Below, in pieces: positions 8,404 through 17,357 of a stretch of 64,000 nucleotides of DNA (position 1 is the first letter of the stretch; the number at the start of each line of letters is the position of its first letter). The DNA is taken from the NCBI RefSeq assembly GCF_041514305.1, contig NZ_JBGMWH010000003.1, positions 352,264 through 416,263 of the forward strand, read 5' to 3'. A model generated the notes under the pieces. That model searched no databases. It saw only the letters and a program-made list of their open reading frames with translations, and was not told the DNA's origin. This stretch comes from Salinarimonas chemoclinalis. GTDB lineage: Bacteria; Pseudomonadota; Alphaproteobacteria; Rhizobiales; Beijerinckiaceae. The position numbers and the translations under genes are program-made.

Positions 8404-9885
8404 TCACGCCGCCGTCGTCGCGGCGGGCTCCGCGTCCGCCTTCGGCGGCCTGCCCGCCCGCTCGCGGGCGAAGCGCTCCTGGAAGGTGCCGCCCTGGGGA
8501 GCGGGGAAGTCGCGGTGCTCCGTCCAGCCGCCGGCGAAGGGCAGCCAGCGGAATCGGCCCTTCGTCCCGCCCTTCTTGCGCCCCGCGAAGGCCAGCAGGT
8601 TCATGCCCACGCGGGTCGCCAGCCGGTAGAGCGCCGGGCGCCTGGCGAAGAAGGCCCAGGCCGCGATGCCGGAACGCACGGTGGCGGGCGAGAGGTGGCG
8701 CTCGAACTCGCGCTCGCGCCAATGGCGCATCAGCTTCGGCAGCGGGATGCGCACGGGGCAGACGCTCTCGCAGCGCCCGCAGAAGGTCGAAGCATTCGGA
8801 AGATGTCCGCCCTTGTCGACGCCGATGAGCGAAGGTGTCAGCACTGCGCCCATGGGTCCCGGATAGACCCAGCCATAAGCATGACCTCCGACAGCATGGT
8901 AAACCGGGCAGTGATTCATGCAAGCGCCGCATCGAATGCAGCGCAGCATGTCCTCGAACTCGGTACCCAGCATGGACGAGCGGCCGTTGTCGATCAGCAC
9001 GACGTGGTAGCTCTCCGGCCCGTCGAGGTCCTCGGGGCGGCGGGGGCCGGTGGAGAACGTCGTGTAGACGGACAGCTCCTGCCCGGTGGCGGAGCGGGCC
9101 AGCACGCGCAGGAGCTGGGCGGCGTCCTCGAGGGTGGGCACCAGCTTCTCGATCGAGGCCAGCACGACGTGGGTCTTCGGCAGGATCTGGGTGAGGTCGC
9201 CGTTGCCCTCGTTGGTCACGATGATCGAGGTGCCGGTCTCGGCGACGAGGAAGTTCGCCCCCGTGATGCCGACGTCGGCGGCGAGGAAGCGCTCGCGCAG
9301 CACGCCGCGCGCCTCGGTCAGCAGGTTCACCGGCTCGGAGAGGTCGCGCGTCGCGTCGAGGTGGGTGTGGGCGCGGCGGAAGTCCTCCTCCACCTGGGAG
9401 GCGTTGACGTGAACGGCGGGCGCGATGATGTGCGAGGGCGTCTCGTGGCGCAGCTGGATGATGTACTCGCCGAGATCCGTCTCCACCGGCTCGATGCCCG
9501 CCGCGGCGAGGTGGTCGTTGAGCCCGATCTCCTCGGAGATCATCGACTTGCCCTTGGTGACGGTGCGCGCGCCCTTCTCCCGGCAGATGGCGGTGACGAT
9601 GGCCCGCGCCTCCGCCGCGTCCCGCGCGAAATGCACCACCCCGCCCGACGCCTCCACCTCGGCGACGTAGGCCTCGAGGTAGAGGTCGAGATGGGCGAGG
9701 ACGTGGTCCTTGATGTCGCGCGCGGAATCCCGCAGCGCCTCGAACTCCGGCAGCTTCCCCGCCGCCTTCGCCCGCTTCTCGATGAACCCCACCCGCACGT
9801 TCGAGAGCGCCCGCTGCAGCTGCACGTCGTGGAGCGCCGCGTGGGCGTTGTCCTTGAACCGGGGGGAGGTGGAATGGTGGGACAT
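8404..9885 (-). CDS. lutB: Lactate utilization iron-sulfur protein B
   Basis: This 493-residue LutB/YkgF protein has an N-terminal LUD domain (about residues 60-290, with TKGKSMISEEIGLN and VAETGTSIIVTNEGNGDL) and two 4Fe-4S motifs, CIRCGACMNHCPVY and CGRCESVCPVRIP, before a C-terminal helical region. It is the central electron-transfer subunit of the LutABC lactate oxidase. Standard order is lutA-lutB-lutC, but no lutA is found upstream: after 176 bp of G-rich non-coding DNA comes the restriction cassette on the other strand. Either lutA lies elsewhere, or insertion separated it. The ATG at 9885 is the first in-frame start before the conserved N-terminus. Confidence 0.93.
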   Translation of the reverse strand: MSHHSTSPRFKDNAHAALHDVQLQRALSNVRVGFIEKRAKAAGKLPEFEALRDSARDIKDHVLAHLDLYLEAYVAEVEASGGVVHFARDAAEARAIVTAICREKGARTVTKGKSMISEEIGLNDHLAAAGIEPVETDLGEYIIQLRHETPSHIIAPAVHVNASQVEEDFRRAHTHLDATRDLSEPVNLLTEARGVLRERFLAADVGITGANFLVAETGTSIIVTNEGNGDLTQILPKTHVVLASIEKLVPTLEDAAQLLRVLARSATGQELSVYTTFSTGPRRPEDLDGPESYHVVLIDNGRSSMLGTEFEDMLRCIRCGACMNHCPVYHAVGGHAYGWVYPGPMGAVLTPSLIGVDKGGHLPNASTFCGRCESVCPVRIPLPKLMRHWREREFERHLSPATVRSGIAAWAFFARRPALYRLATRVGMNLLAFAGRKKGGTKGRFRWLPFAGGWTEHRDFPAPQGGTFQERFARERAGRPPKADAEPAATTAA

Positions 9886-9899
9886 CGGGCGGCGCTCCC

Positions 9900-9983
9900 G
9901 GGGCGGGCGGGTGGTGGGGGGAGTTGTAGCGGGGGAACGGGGGGATGGCGAGGGGGTGGGGAGTCGCGGGGGTCTCGGTGGGG
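9900..9983 (+). repeat. G-tract cluster (potential G-quadruplex) at the lutB/restriction-cassette junction
   Basis: The + strand here carries about nine separate runs of three to six G within 84 bases, with short spacers. Read from lutB it is a C-rich 5' untranslated region. Such density can fold into G-quadruplexes; no coding potential is evident. A TTGACA at 10015-10020 just after it could be the -35 box for the restriction gene, but I see no good -10. Confidence 0.5.
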
Positions 9984-10061
9984 TGCTCGCGTCGGCGTAG
10001 GAATGTTCGCGATCTTGACAGTTGCGTACCGGATGCGCTTGCTCGTGGAACGGGGGTGGTC

Positions 10062-13052
10062 ATGAGTTTCGGCACGAATCCGGTCGTCAACACGCCGTTC
10101 GCGGCGCCGCGGCAGCACTACCAGCTGGGCGAGGACGGACAACCCACGGGCGTGCTCGTCGACGGGCGGCGGCCGAGCGTGCAGATCGTGCCGGTGCCGC
10201 AGGCGCGCAGACAGAAGAAGGAGCCCGAGCTCGATCTCGGGGATCTCGCGCAACGCGTCGAGGAGAACCGGCTCGTCAACCGCATCCGCGAGCGCGTCGA
10301 CGCGTGGCGCAAGTCGCCGGACCGGCTGAGCCGCGTCACACCCGAGACGCGCCGCCTGATCGAGCACTGGACCGACCCGGACCGCACGCGCAAGCTCTTC
10401 TTCTGCCAGATCGAGGCGCTGGAGACGCTGATCTACCTCACCGAGGTCGATCCCGGACGCTTCCGCGGAGAGATCGAGGAGGCGAACGAGGAGGCCAATC
10501 CCGGCCTCACCCGCCTCGCCTCGAAGATGGCGACCGGGTCCGGCAAGACCACCGTCATGGCGATGATCATCGCCTGGCACGCGGTGAACAAGGCGCGCCA
10601 CCGCAACTCCAGCCGGTTCACCGACGCCTTCCTCGTGGTCTGCCCCGGCATCACCATCAAGGACCGGCTGCGGGTGCTGATGCCGAGCGACCCGGAGAAC
10701 GTCTATGCCGCGCTCGACCTCGTGCCCACCGACCTGCGCGACGGGCTCGGCAAGGCGCGCATCGTCATCACCAATTACCACGCCTTCATGCCGCGCGAGA
10801 CCTTGCAGGTCTCGAAGCTCAACCGGCAGGTGCTCGGCGGGCTCGAGGGCGAGAAGCGTTTCGTCGAGACCGACGGCCAGATGGTCAGGCGCGTCGCCAA
10901 GGACCTGATGGGCCGCAAGGGCATCCTCGTCCTCAACGACGAGGCGCATCATTGCTATCGCCATCGCGAGCTGACCGCGCAGGAGAAGCTCGACGCGGAG
11001 GAAAAGGACGAGGCCAAGAGGGCGGAGGAAGCGGCGCGTGTCTGGATCACCGGCATCGAGGCGTTCGACCGCGTGCTCGGCATCAAGACCGTGCACGATC
11101 TCTCGGCGACGCCGTTCAACCTGAAGGGCTCCGGCTACCCGGAAGGTTCGCTGTTCAAGTGGGTCGTCTCCGATTTCTCGCTGCTCGACGCGATCGAGAG
11201 CGGCATCGTCAAGGTGCCGCGCATTCCCGTTCTCGACGACCGCGTCGCCGGCGAGATGCCGCTCTTCCGCAATCTCTACCGCAACATCCAGGCGGGCGAC
11301 CGGCCGCTGCCGCGCAAGGGGCGCGCCAAGCAGTCGAAGATCGCCATGGACCCGCAGGATCTGCCCGGCCTTCTGGAGAGCGCGCTCGGCGCGCTCTACG
11401 GCCACTATGCCGAGATCCACGAAGCCTGGGAGCGGGAGCCGCTGCTGGGGCGCCCGCCGGTCTTCATCGTGGTCTGCAACAACACGACCACGTCGAAGCT
11501 CGTCTACGACCACATCGCCGGCTACGAGATCGAGGACCCCGAGGGCGGGCCGTCCCGCTTCGTCCCCGGTCGGCTGAAGCTCTTCCAGAACATCGACGAT
11601 AACGGCCGCGAGGCGCGGCCCATGCGCACGCTGCTGATCGATTCCGAGCAGCTCGATTCGGGCGAGGCGCTCTCGGACGAGTTCCTGCGCGCCGCCGGCC
11701 CGGAGATCGCGCGGTTCAAGGAGGAGATGCGCCGCCGCGGGCAAGGCGACCCGGAGAAGCTGTCGCCACAGGACATCCTGCGCGAGGTGATGAACACGGT
11801 CGGGCGCCCCGGCAAGCTCGGCGGCGACATCCGCTGCGTCGTCTCCGTGTCGATGCTCACCGAGGGGTGGGACGCCAACACCGTGACGCACATTCTCGGC
11901 GTGCGCGCCTTCGGCACGCAGCTGCTCTGCGAGCAGGTGGTGGGCCGCGGCTTGCGGCGCATGTCCTACGAGGTGGACAGGGCCACGGGGCTCTTCCCCG
12001 TGGAATATGCCGACGTGCTCGGCATCCCCTTCACCTTCGCCAACGCCTCGAAGACGAAGACCGCGCCCAAGCCCCCGCCGCCAGTGACGCATGTGCGCAC
12101 GCGCCGCGACCGGCCGGACCTCGAGATCCGCTTCCCGCGGGTGCAGGGCTACCGCGTGGTGTTCCCGCGCCGGCCGCTCACCGCGACCTTCACCGAGAAC
12201 AGCCGCTACGAGCTGACGCCGGACATGATCCCGACCCAGGTCGAGAACGAGCCCTTCATCGGCGAGGGCATCACCTTCGATCTGCGCGAGGACGCCGAGC
12301 GGCTGCGGCTCAAATCGGTGATCTTCGACGTCGCCGGCCACACGCTGCGCAAGTATTTCCGCGACGACGAAGGCGCGGTGGAAGTGTGGCGCTTCCCCGA
12401 ACTGGTGCGCATCACCGAGCGCTGGTTCGACACGTGCCTCGTCACCCGCGGCGAGGTGCCCAAGCAGTTCATGAAGTTCCGGCAGTTCGCCGATGAGGCC
12501 GCGAACCGCATCTACACCGCCTGCGCTCGCGGGCAGGCCGCGGGCGGCGGCACCGAGCGCACGCTGCCGATCCTCGACCCGTTCACGCCGGAAGGCTCGA
12601 CCAACCACGTCGACTTCACCACGACGAAGACGCTGCTGTTCAAGACACGGCTCTCGCCCGTCGACCACGTGGTGGCCGACAGCGAATGGGAGCTCGCCTT
12701 CGCCGAGACGCTGGAGCGGATGAAGGACGTGGTGGTGTCTTACGTCAAGAACCACGCCCTCCAGTTCGAGATCCCCTACCACTATGCCGGCGCGGAGCGC
12801 CGCTACCGCCCGGACTACGTCGTGCGCCTGCGCGACGGCGGGGCGAAGCCGCTAAACCTCGTCGTCGAGATCAAGGGGCTGAAGGACAACAAGGACGCGG
12901 CGAAGGCGGACGTCGCGACTGGGATCTGGGTTCCTGCCGTGAACGCGGCGGGGCGCTTCGGGCGCTGGGCGTTCGTGGAGATTGGGCAGGATATTTTCGA
13001 GGCGGAGCGGGTGCTGCGGGGGATCGCGGCGGGGAAGAGGGAGGCAGCATAA
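10062..13052 (+). CDS. Helicase-nuclease restriction subunit (type III Res-like)
   Basis: The product is 996 residues from the ATG at 10062, the start that yields the family-like N-terminus MSFGTNPVVNTPF. It combines a superfamily 2 helicase (Walker A ATGSGKTT about residues 157-164; motif II D293-E-A-H; motif III-like DLSATPF; motif VI region QVVGRGLRRM) with a C-terminal PD-(D/E)xK nuclease (D918 in RPDY, then E936-I-K938). This is the layout of type III Res subunits and related DEAD/DEAH restriction endonucleases. Its partner methyltransferase lies two genes downstream. The stop is immediately followed by the next ATG (TAAATG), so the cassette is one operon. GC content is near the local norm, unlike the next gene. 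Confidence 0.9.
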   Translation: MSFGTNPVVNTPFAAPRQHYQLGEDGQPTGVLVDGRRPSVQIVPVPQARRQKKEPELDLGDLAQRVEENRLVNRIRERVDAWRKSPDRLSRVTPETRRLIEHWTDPDRTRKLFFCQIEALETLIYLTEVDPGRFRGEIEEANEEANPGLTRLASKMATGSGKTTVMAMIIAWHAVNKARHRNSSRFTDAFLVVCPGITIKDRLRVLMPSDPENVYAALDLVPTDLRDGLGKARIVITNYHAFMPRETLQVSKLNRQVLGGLEGEKRFVETDGQMVRRVAKDLMGRKGILVLNDEAHHCYRHRELTAQEKLDAEEKDEAKRAEEAARVWITGIEAFDRVLGIKTVHDLSATPFNLKGSGYPEGSLFKWVVSDFSLLDAIESGIVKVPRIPVLDDRVAGEMPLFRNLYRNIQAGDRPLPRKGRAKQSKIAMDPQDLPGLLESALGALYGHYAEIHEAWEREPLLGRPPVFIVVCNNTTTSKLVYDHIAGYEIEDPEGGPSRFVPGRLKLFQNIDDNGREARPMRTLLIDSEQLDSGEALSDEFLRAAGPEIARFKEEMRRRGQGDPEKLSPQDILREVMNTVGRPGKLGGDIRCVVSVSMLTEGWDANTVTHILGVRAFGTQLLCEQVVGRGLRRMSYEVDRATGLFPVEYADVLGIPFTFANASKTKTAPKPPPPVTHVRTRRDRPDLEIRFPRVQGYRVVFPRRPLTATFTENSRYELTPDMIPTQVENEPFIGEGITFDLREDAERLRLKSVIFDVAGHTLRKYFRDDEGAVEVWRFPELVRITERWFDTCLVTRGEVPKQFMKFRQFADEAANRIYTACARGQAAGGGTERTLPILDPFTPEGSTNHVDFTTTKTLLFKTRLSPVDHVVADSEWELAFAETLERMKDVVVSYVKNHALQFEIPYHYAGAERRYRPDYVVRLRDGGAKPLNLVVEIKGLKDNKDAAKADVATGIWVPAVNAAGRFGRWAFVEIGQDIFEAERVLRGIAAGKREAA

Positions 13053-13703
13053 ATGTTAAAAGGATTTCAGCTCGGAATCAACGCTGCAGTTCAAAGAATA
13101 GCTACTGACGCAAGGCAGATATGCGGAGAATGGGACGAAATCATCGATGAAGATGATTTTACATCACAGTTTGTGAGGAAGATAAAAGATTCACTGAACA
13201 ATGAAAATTTGCATGGGCTTCAGTTCAAGGCCAGGGTGTCAAGACTCAAGTGGCGGGGGGCGCGGTCGCAAGAGCGCGTCTTGGGAGCTGATCTATTCTT
13301 GAGCGTGGACGTGAAGGCACGAAATTACGCAGCCTGCAAGGGTTATTTTGTACAGGCTAAAGCTTCTAATGTTTCGAAGTACGACCCGGATTTCAAATTC
13401 GATGATCATCTGCGTCGTCAGGTCAGACGCATGCTGGCCGTCACGCCCGAATCCTATGTGTGGATCTATGCTCCGGACGGTGTGTCGGTACTGCGAGCTG
13501 GGGCGGTGGGCGCCGCTGGGAGCGCTGGAAGACTGAAAGATTCTTTGCCCTTCACCATCAGCGGCTTCTTTAGATCCTGTTTCAGTTCTCGAAGTGGTGA
13601 CTTCCGGCTCGGCAGCAAAGGCAAGTATGGGATGCAGCTTGAAATCGAAAAACTTCGAGCAACAAGGATCCTGGAAATCGTTGCGACTGGAGAGGACATT
13701 TAA
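13053..13703 (+). CDS. Low-GC 216-aa protein of the restriction cassette, putative Mrr-like PD-(D/E)xK nuclease
   Basis: I recognise no named family with certainty. The visible core is GAD80-LFLSVDV followed about 20 residues later by KGYFVQ101-A-K103, which fits the D...QxK catalytic pattern of Mrr-like PD-(D/E)xK nucleases. The chain is then basic (HLRRQVRRML) with a further predicted alpha/beta half. It starts directly on the stop of the helicase-nuclease gene with GGGAGG upstream, and ends 14 bp before the methyltransferase, so it is an integral cassette member. Base composition differs sharply: 13141-13200 is only 33% GC against about 70% around it, which suggests acquisition from a different source. 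It could be an accessory nuclease, a specificity factor or an anti-phage module; function is inferred from the motif only. Confidence 0.55.
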   Translation: MLKGFQLGINAAVQRIATDARQICGEWDEIIDEDDFTSQFVRKIKDSLNNENLHGLQFKARVSRLKWRGARSQERVLGADLFLSVDVKARNYAACKGYFVQAKASNVSKYDPDFKFDDHLRRQVRRMLAVTPESYVWIYAPDGVSVLRAGAVGAAGSAGRLKDSLPFTISGFFRSCFSSRSGDFRLGSKGKYGMQLEIEKLRATRILEIVATGEDI

Positions 13704-13717
13704 CCCATGGAGCGAAT

Positions 13718-16522
13718 GTGAGAACCCGCACCACCACCGCCGACGTCGACGCCTACGAGCACGGCGAGGCGAAGCGCACCAACATCCCCACCGCCGAACT
13801 CCAGGCCTTCGCGCCGGACGACGGGGCGAAGACGTTGCTGTATCCGCGCAACCCGGATCTCGACCCGCAATTGGTCTGGCGGGGGAAGGATGCGGAGGAT
13901 GCGGAGCCGCTCGCGGTGGACGCGGCACCGATCTACATTCAGGAGAAGATCCGGCCCGAGGCGATCGTCGCCGATCTGCAGCGGCGCTCGAAGGCGCGGC
14001 GGGAGGAGGCGGCGGAGCAGGTGGACCTGTTCGCCGATTTCGACGGCATCGACGATCCCGAGGCGAAGACCGAATTTTACACGCACGATGCCAATTGGGC
14101 GAACCGGATGATCCTGGGCGATTCGCTCCTCGTTATGGCGAGCCTCGCCGAACGGGAGAATCTGCGCGGGCGTGTGCAGGCGATCTATTTCGATCCGCCC
14201 TACGGGATCAAGTTCAACTCGAATTGGCAGCCCTCGACCCGGACGCGAGACGTCAAGGACGGCAAGCTCGAGAGCATGTCGCGCGAGCCGGAGGTAGTGC
14301 GGGCATTTCGCGATACATGGAAAGACGGGATCCACTCGTATCTGAGTTACCTCCGAGATCGGCTGACGGCTGCCAGGGACTTGTTGACCGAGAGTGGTAG
14401 CGTCTTCGTTCAAATCGGGGACGAGAACGTCCACTTGGTGCGCAGTCTTCTGGACGAAGTCTTCGGTGCTGATAATCACTGCGCTCAAATTATCTTCAGA
14501 AAGACGACAGGAAAGGGTAGTGATCTTCTCGATGTGACAGTGGACTTCATTGTTTGGTACGCAAAAGATCGTAGTGTTGTGAAGTACCGACCGCTCTTCG
14601 AGGAGCGCGACCCAACCTCGGAGGTGAATCTACGTCTGGTCCAAATGCCAGACGGCCAGAGAAGGACGCTCACGCGTGCCGAGTTCGAGGGGTCTGCCGA
14701 GTTGCCGAAAGGTGCTCGAATATACCGTCCGAACCCACTGACGAGTTCTCGTGTGCCCCAAGGGGCAGACCTAAGGTCGTACCTCTTCAACGGCCAGCAG
14801 TTTACGCCGGGCAAGGGTACCTTCAAGACGAATCTCGTCGGCTTGAGCAGAGTTCAGAAAGCCGATCGTTTGATGGCCGTCGGTAGATCACTAAGCTACA
14901 TCAGATTTCTCGATGATTTTCGATTCCGCCCGCGAGCGGATGTGTGGGACGACACAAGGACCGGCGGTTTCGCAGACGAGAAGATCTACGTTGTACAGAC
15001 CACAGCGAAAGCCGTCGAACGCTGCCTTCTCATGACCACCGACCCCGGCGACCTCGTGCTCGATCCCACCTGCGGGTCCGGCACGACGGCCTATGTCGCC
15101 GAGCAATGGGGTCGGCGCTGGATCACCATCGACACGAGCCGCGTCGCGCTGGCGCTGGCGCGCACGCGGCTGATGGCGGCGAAGTTCGACTACTACATCC
15201 CGCGCGATTGCGAGGAGGGCGCGGCCAAGGAGAGCGAGATCCTCGGCCGGCCCGTGCCGGGGCCGGACCACGGCGGCAAGCCCGACCTGCGCCAGGGCTT
15301 CGTCTACGAGCGCGTGCCGCGGGTGACGCTCAAGGCCATCGCCAACAACACCGAGATCGACGAAATTCACGCCGCCTACGAGCCCCGGCTCGAGGAGGCG
15401 CGCGGGATGCTCAATACGGTCCTCGACGAGACGTGGGAGGAGTGGCAGGTCCCGCGTGAGACGAAGCCGAGCTGGCCCGCGGCCGCCTGCGAGGCGCATG
15501 CGGCCTTCTGGTCCCTGCGCCGGGAGCGGCAGGCGGAGATCGACGCCTCGATCGCGCGCAATGCCGAGGTGGAGCTGCTCTACGACAGGCCGTACAAGGC
15601 AAGGGGCGTGGTGCGCGTCTCCGGGCCCTTCACCGTCGAGAGCCTGTCGCCGCACCGCGTGCTGCCGCTCGCCGAGGACCCGGTGCTGCTCGACGCGCTC
15701 GGCGAAGGCGGGGGCGACGCGGCGGCGGACGGGGCGACGCAGCCGCAGACGGACTTCGCGACCGTCGTGCTCGAGAACCTCAAGGCCGCGGGGGTGCAGA
15801 ACACCAAGAAGGGCGAGACGCTCCGGTTCGAGTGGATCAAGCCCTTCGCGTCGAAACGCGGCTACATCGCCTTCGAGGCGCAATACAGCGAGGGCGGGGC
15901 GGTGAAGCGCGCGGCCATCGCCATCGGGCCGGAATACGACACGGTGGGGTTCGACCTCGTGAAGAACGCCGCGCGCGAGGCGATGCACGCCTTCGACACG
16001 CTGATCGTCTGCGGTTTCGCCTTCGCGCCGGAGGTGGACGACTCGCGCCTCCATTTCGGCGAGCTGACCGTGCTGAAGGCGCGCATGAACCAGGACCTGC
16101 GCATGGGTGACAAGCTGAAGGCGGGGACGGGCAACCTCTTCGTCGTCTTCGGCGAGCCGGACATCGCGGTGGAGCACCTGCCCGACGGGATGGTGCGCGT
16201 GGAGATCCGCGGCGTCGACATCTTCGACCCGACGACGGGGGAGGTGCGCTCCTCGCAGGACCCCGCCGAGGACATCGCCTGCTGGTTCATCGACGACGCG
16301 TACGACGAGGAGAGCTTCTTCGTGCGCCAGGCCTACTTCCTGGGGCGCGACCCCTACGAGAGCCTGAAGCGGGCGCTGAAGGCGGAGATCGACGAGGCGG
16401 CGTGGGGGGAGCTGCACTCCACGGTGTCGCGGCCGTTCCGCCCGCCGGCGAACGGGCTGATCTGCGTGAAGGTGATCAACCATTTCGGCGACGAGGTGCA
16501 GAAGGTGTTCCGTGTGACGTGA
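13718..16522 (+). CDS. Site-specific DNA methyltransferase (beta-class, type III Mod-like, probable N6-adenine)
   Basis: This 934-residue protein starts at GTG 13718 with GGAG six bases before it; the ATG at 13707 runs into a stop within four codons. The catalytic motif D159-PPY (motif IV) precedes the AdoMet-binding motif D449-PTCGSGT (motif I), the order that defines the beta class of N6-adenine or N4-cytosine enzymes and of type III Mod subunits. The intervening residues, about 200-430, should form the target-recognition domain, and this stretch is encoded by markedly AT-richer DNA. A long C-terminal part (about 500-934) holds extra alpha/beta regions. It should protect host DNA from the partner endonuclease and, in type III systems, supply specificity to it. 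Confidence 0.92.
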   Translation: MRTRTTTADVDAYEHGEAKRTNIPTAELQAFAPDDGAKTLLYPRNPDLDPQLVWRGKDAEDAEPLAVDAAPIYIQEKIRPEAIVADLQRRSKARREEAAEQVDLFADFDGIDDPEAKTEFYTHDANWANRMILGDSLLVMASLAERENLRGRVQAIYFDPPYGIKFNSNWQPSTRTRDVKDGKLESMSREPEVVRAFRDTWKDGIHSYLSYLRDRLTAARDLLTESGSVFVQIGDENVHLVRSLLDEVFGADNHCAQIIFRKTTGKGSDLLDVTVDFIVWYAKDRSVVKYRPLFEERDPTSEVNLRLVQMPDGQRRTLTRAEFEGSAELPKGARIYRPNPLTSSRVPQGADLRSYLFNGQQFTPGKGTFKTNLVGLSRVQKADRLMAVGRSLSYIRFLDDFRFRPRADVWDDTRTGGFADEKIYVVQTTAKAVERCLLMTTDPGDLVLDPTCGSGTTAYVAEQWGRRWITIDTSRVALALARTRLMAAKFDYYIPRDCEEGAAKESEILGRPVPGPDHGGKPDLRQGFVYERVPRVTLKAIANNTEIDEIHAAYEPRLEEARGMLNTVLDETWEEWQVPRETKPSWPAAACEAHAAFWSLRRERQAEIDASIARNAEVELLYDRPYKARGVVRVSGPFTVESLSPHRVLPLAEDPVLLDALGEGGGDAAADGATQPQTDFATVVLENLKAAGVQNTKKGETLRFEWIKPFASKRGYIAFEAQYSEGGAVKRAAIAIGPEYDTVGFDLVKNAAREAMHAFDTLIVCGFAFAPEVDDSRLHFGELTVLKARMNQDLRMGDKLKAGTGNLFVVFGEPDIAVEHLPDGMVRVEIRGVDIFDPTTGEVRSSQDPAEDIACWFIDDAYDEESFFVRQAYFLGRDPYESLKRALKAEIDEAAWGELHSTVSRPFRPPANGLICVKVINHFGDEVQKVFRVT
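14330..15010 (+). other. Low-GC segment inside the methyltransferase gene (target-recognition region)
   Basis: Base composition drops abruptly within the gene: 14521-14580 is 42% GC, while 15121-15180 is 75%. The segment covers about residues 205-431, between motif IV and motif I, exactly where a beta-class enzyme carries its recognition domain. The reading frame is unbroken. This is the signature expected of a swapped specificity domain. Confidence 0.6.
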
Positions 16523-16528
16523 TCCCCC

Positions 16529-17185
16529 TCACCGCCCCAGCCGCCCCTTGCGCGGTGGCGGGGGCGGGCGGAGCTGGTCGGCGAGCTCGCGCTCGATCGT
16601 GTCGCCGGGGCGCAGGCCCTGCATGGTGCGCAGCGCCGCGCGGAGCGCGCGGCTGGAGCGGCGGGTGATGGGCGGGTCTCCCGGCTGCCGCTTGGGCTTG
16701 CGCTTGCGCGGCGGCGGGTTCGCGGGCGGGTTCAGGCGCCGGCCGCGGCGGATCTTGTTCTCGGCCCGCGCGCGGGCGAGGAGGTCGAGCGCCTCGGCGA
16801 GCGCCGCGGGATCGGGCCGCGGATCGGCCACGATGGCGTCGACGAGCCGGTTGCAGGCGGCGAGCAGCTCCTGCGCCAGCGCTCGGCCGATGCGGTTGGG
16901 CGTGTAGCGCGCCTCCGGCGGCCGCAGCGCTGAGCGGCAGGCGCCGGGCGGGCGCGTCCAGCCCCGGCGGGCGCTCCAGCGCGAGATCGTGCCCTTGTCC
17001 ACCCCGGTCCGCTCGGAGATCTCGCGAAGCGGGATGATCGTGCCCTCGACCAGAGACCGCACCCGCTCGACCGTCTCCGGCGCATGAGCCTGGCGCTTGT
17101 GCACCCGCGGCGGCCGCGCCGGCACGTCGGAGGCGCTGAGCCGGACGATCACCGGTTCCCGCCGGGTGAAGAGAGGTACCCTCAT
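16529..17185 (-). CDS. Helix-turn-helix protein of unknown function
   Basis: The product is 218 residues from the ATG at 17185, chosen for its GAGGAA ribosome site; an in-frame ATG at 17227 would add 14 residues. Around residues 45-75 lies a clear helix-turn-helix (IIPLREISERTGVDKGTISRW, shown here only as motif positions 48-68), similar to recombinase or terminase-small-subunit HTH elements. The middle is helical and Ala/Leu rich; the C-terminus is basic and Pro rich (PPPRKRKPKRQPG). It probably binds DNA. It converges on the methyltransferase gene with a 6-bp gap, so it may belong to the cassette or to the old chromosome. No specific function can be assigned. Confidence 0.6.
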   Translation of the reverse strand: MRVPLFTRREPVIVRLSASDVPARPPRVHKRQAHAPETVERVRSLVEGTIIPLREISERTGVDKGTISRWSARRGWTRPPGACRSALRPPEARYTPNRIGRALAQELLAACNRLVDAIVADPRPDPAALAEALDLLARARAENKIRRGRRLNPPANPPPRKRKPKRQPGDPPITRRSSRALRAALRTMQGLRPGDTIERELADQLRPPPPPRKGRLGR

Positions 17186-17357
17186 GGCGCGTTCCTCGGC
17201 GCGAGCCTCGCGGTCGCAACAGAACAAATAATGAACGAATCATCGTCCGAGTCAAGCACACGGGACGCCGCCCCGCCCCGAGCCTTCCCCCTCCCCGAGC
17301 CGCCCCCGCCCGCTTTCCCGTTGAACCCGCTCGCGTGCGGCGCTAGAGCACTCCCCC

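Noticed and set aside
7697..10093. Possible single fused lutB-lutC gene
   Set aside because: The long frame reads lutC in frame but lutB out of frame. lutC has its own GAGGAG and ATG, and lutB is complete in another frame.
9540..12782. 1080-codon minus-strand open frame across the lutB start and the helicase-nuclease gene
   Set aside because: The composition is that of a shadow frame, it has no motif, and it conflicts with two well-supported genes.
10062..13052. Type I restriction HsdR
   Set aside because: No hsdS or hsdM-type methyltransferase is present, and the domain order helicase-then-nuclease fits type III Res-like proteins.
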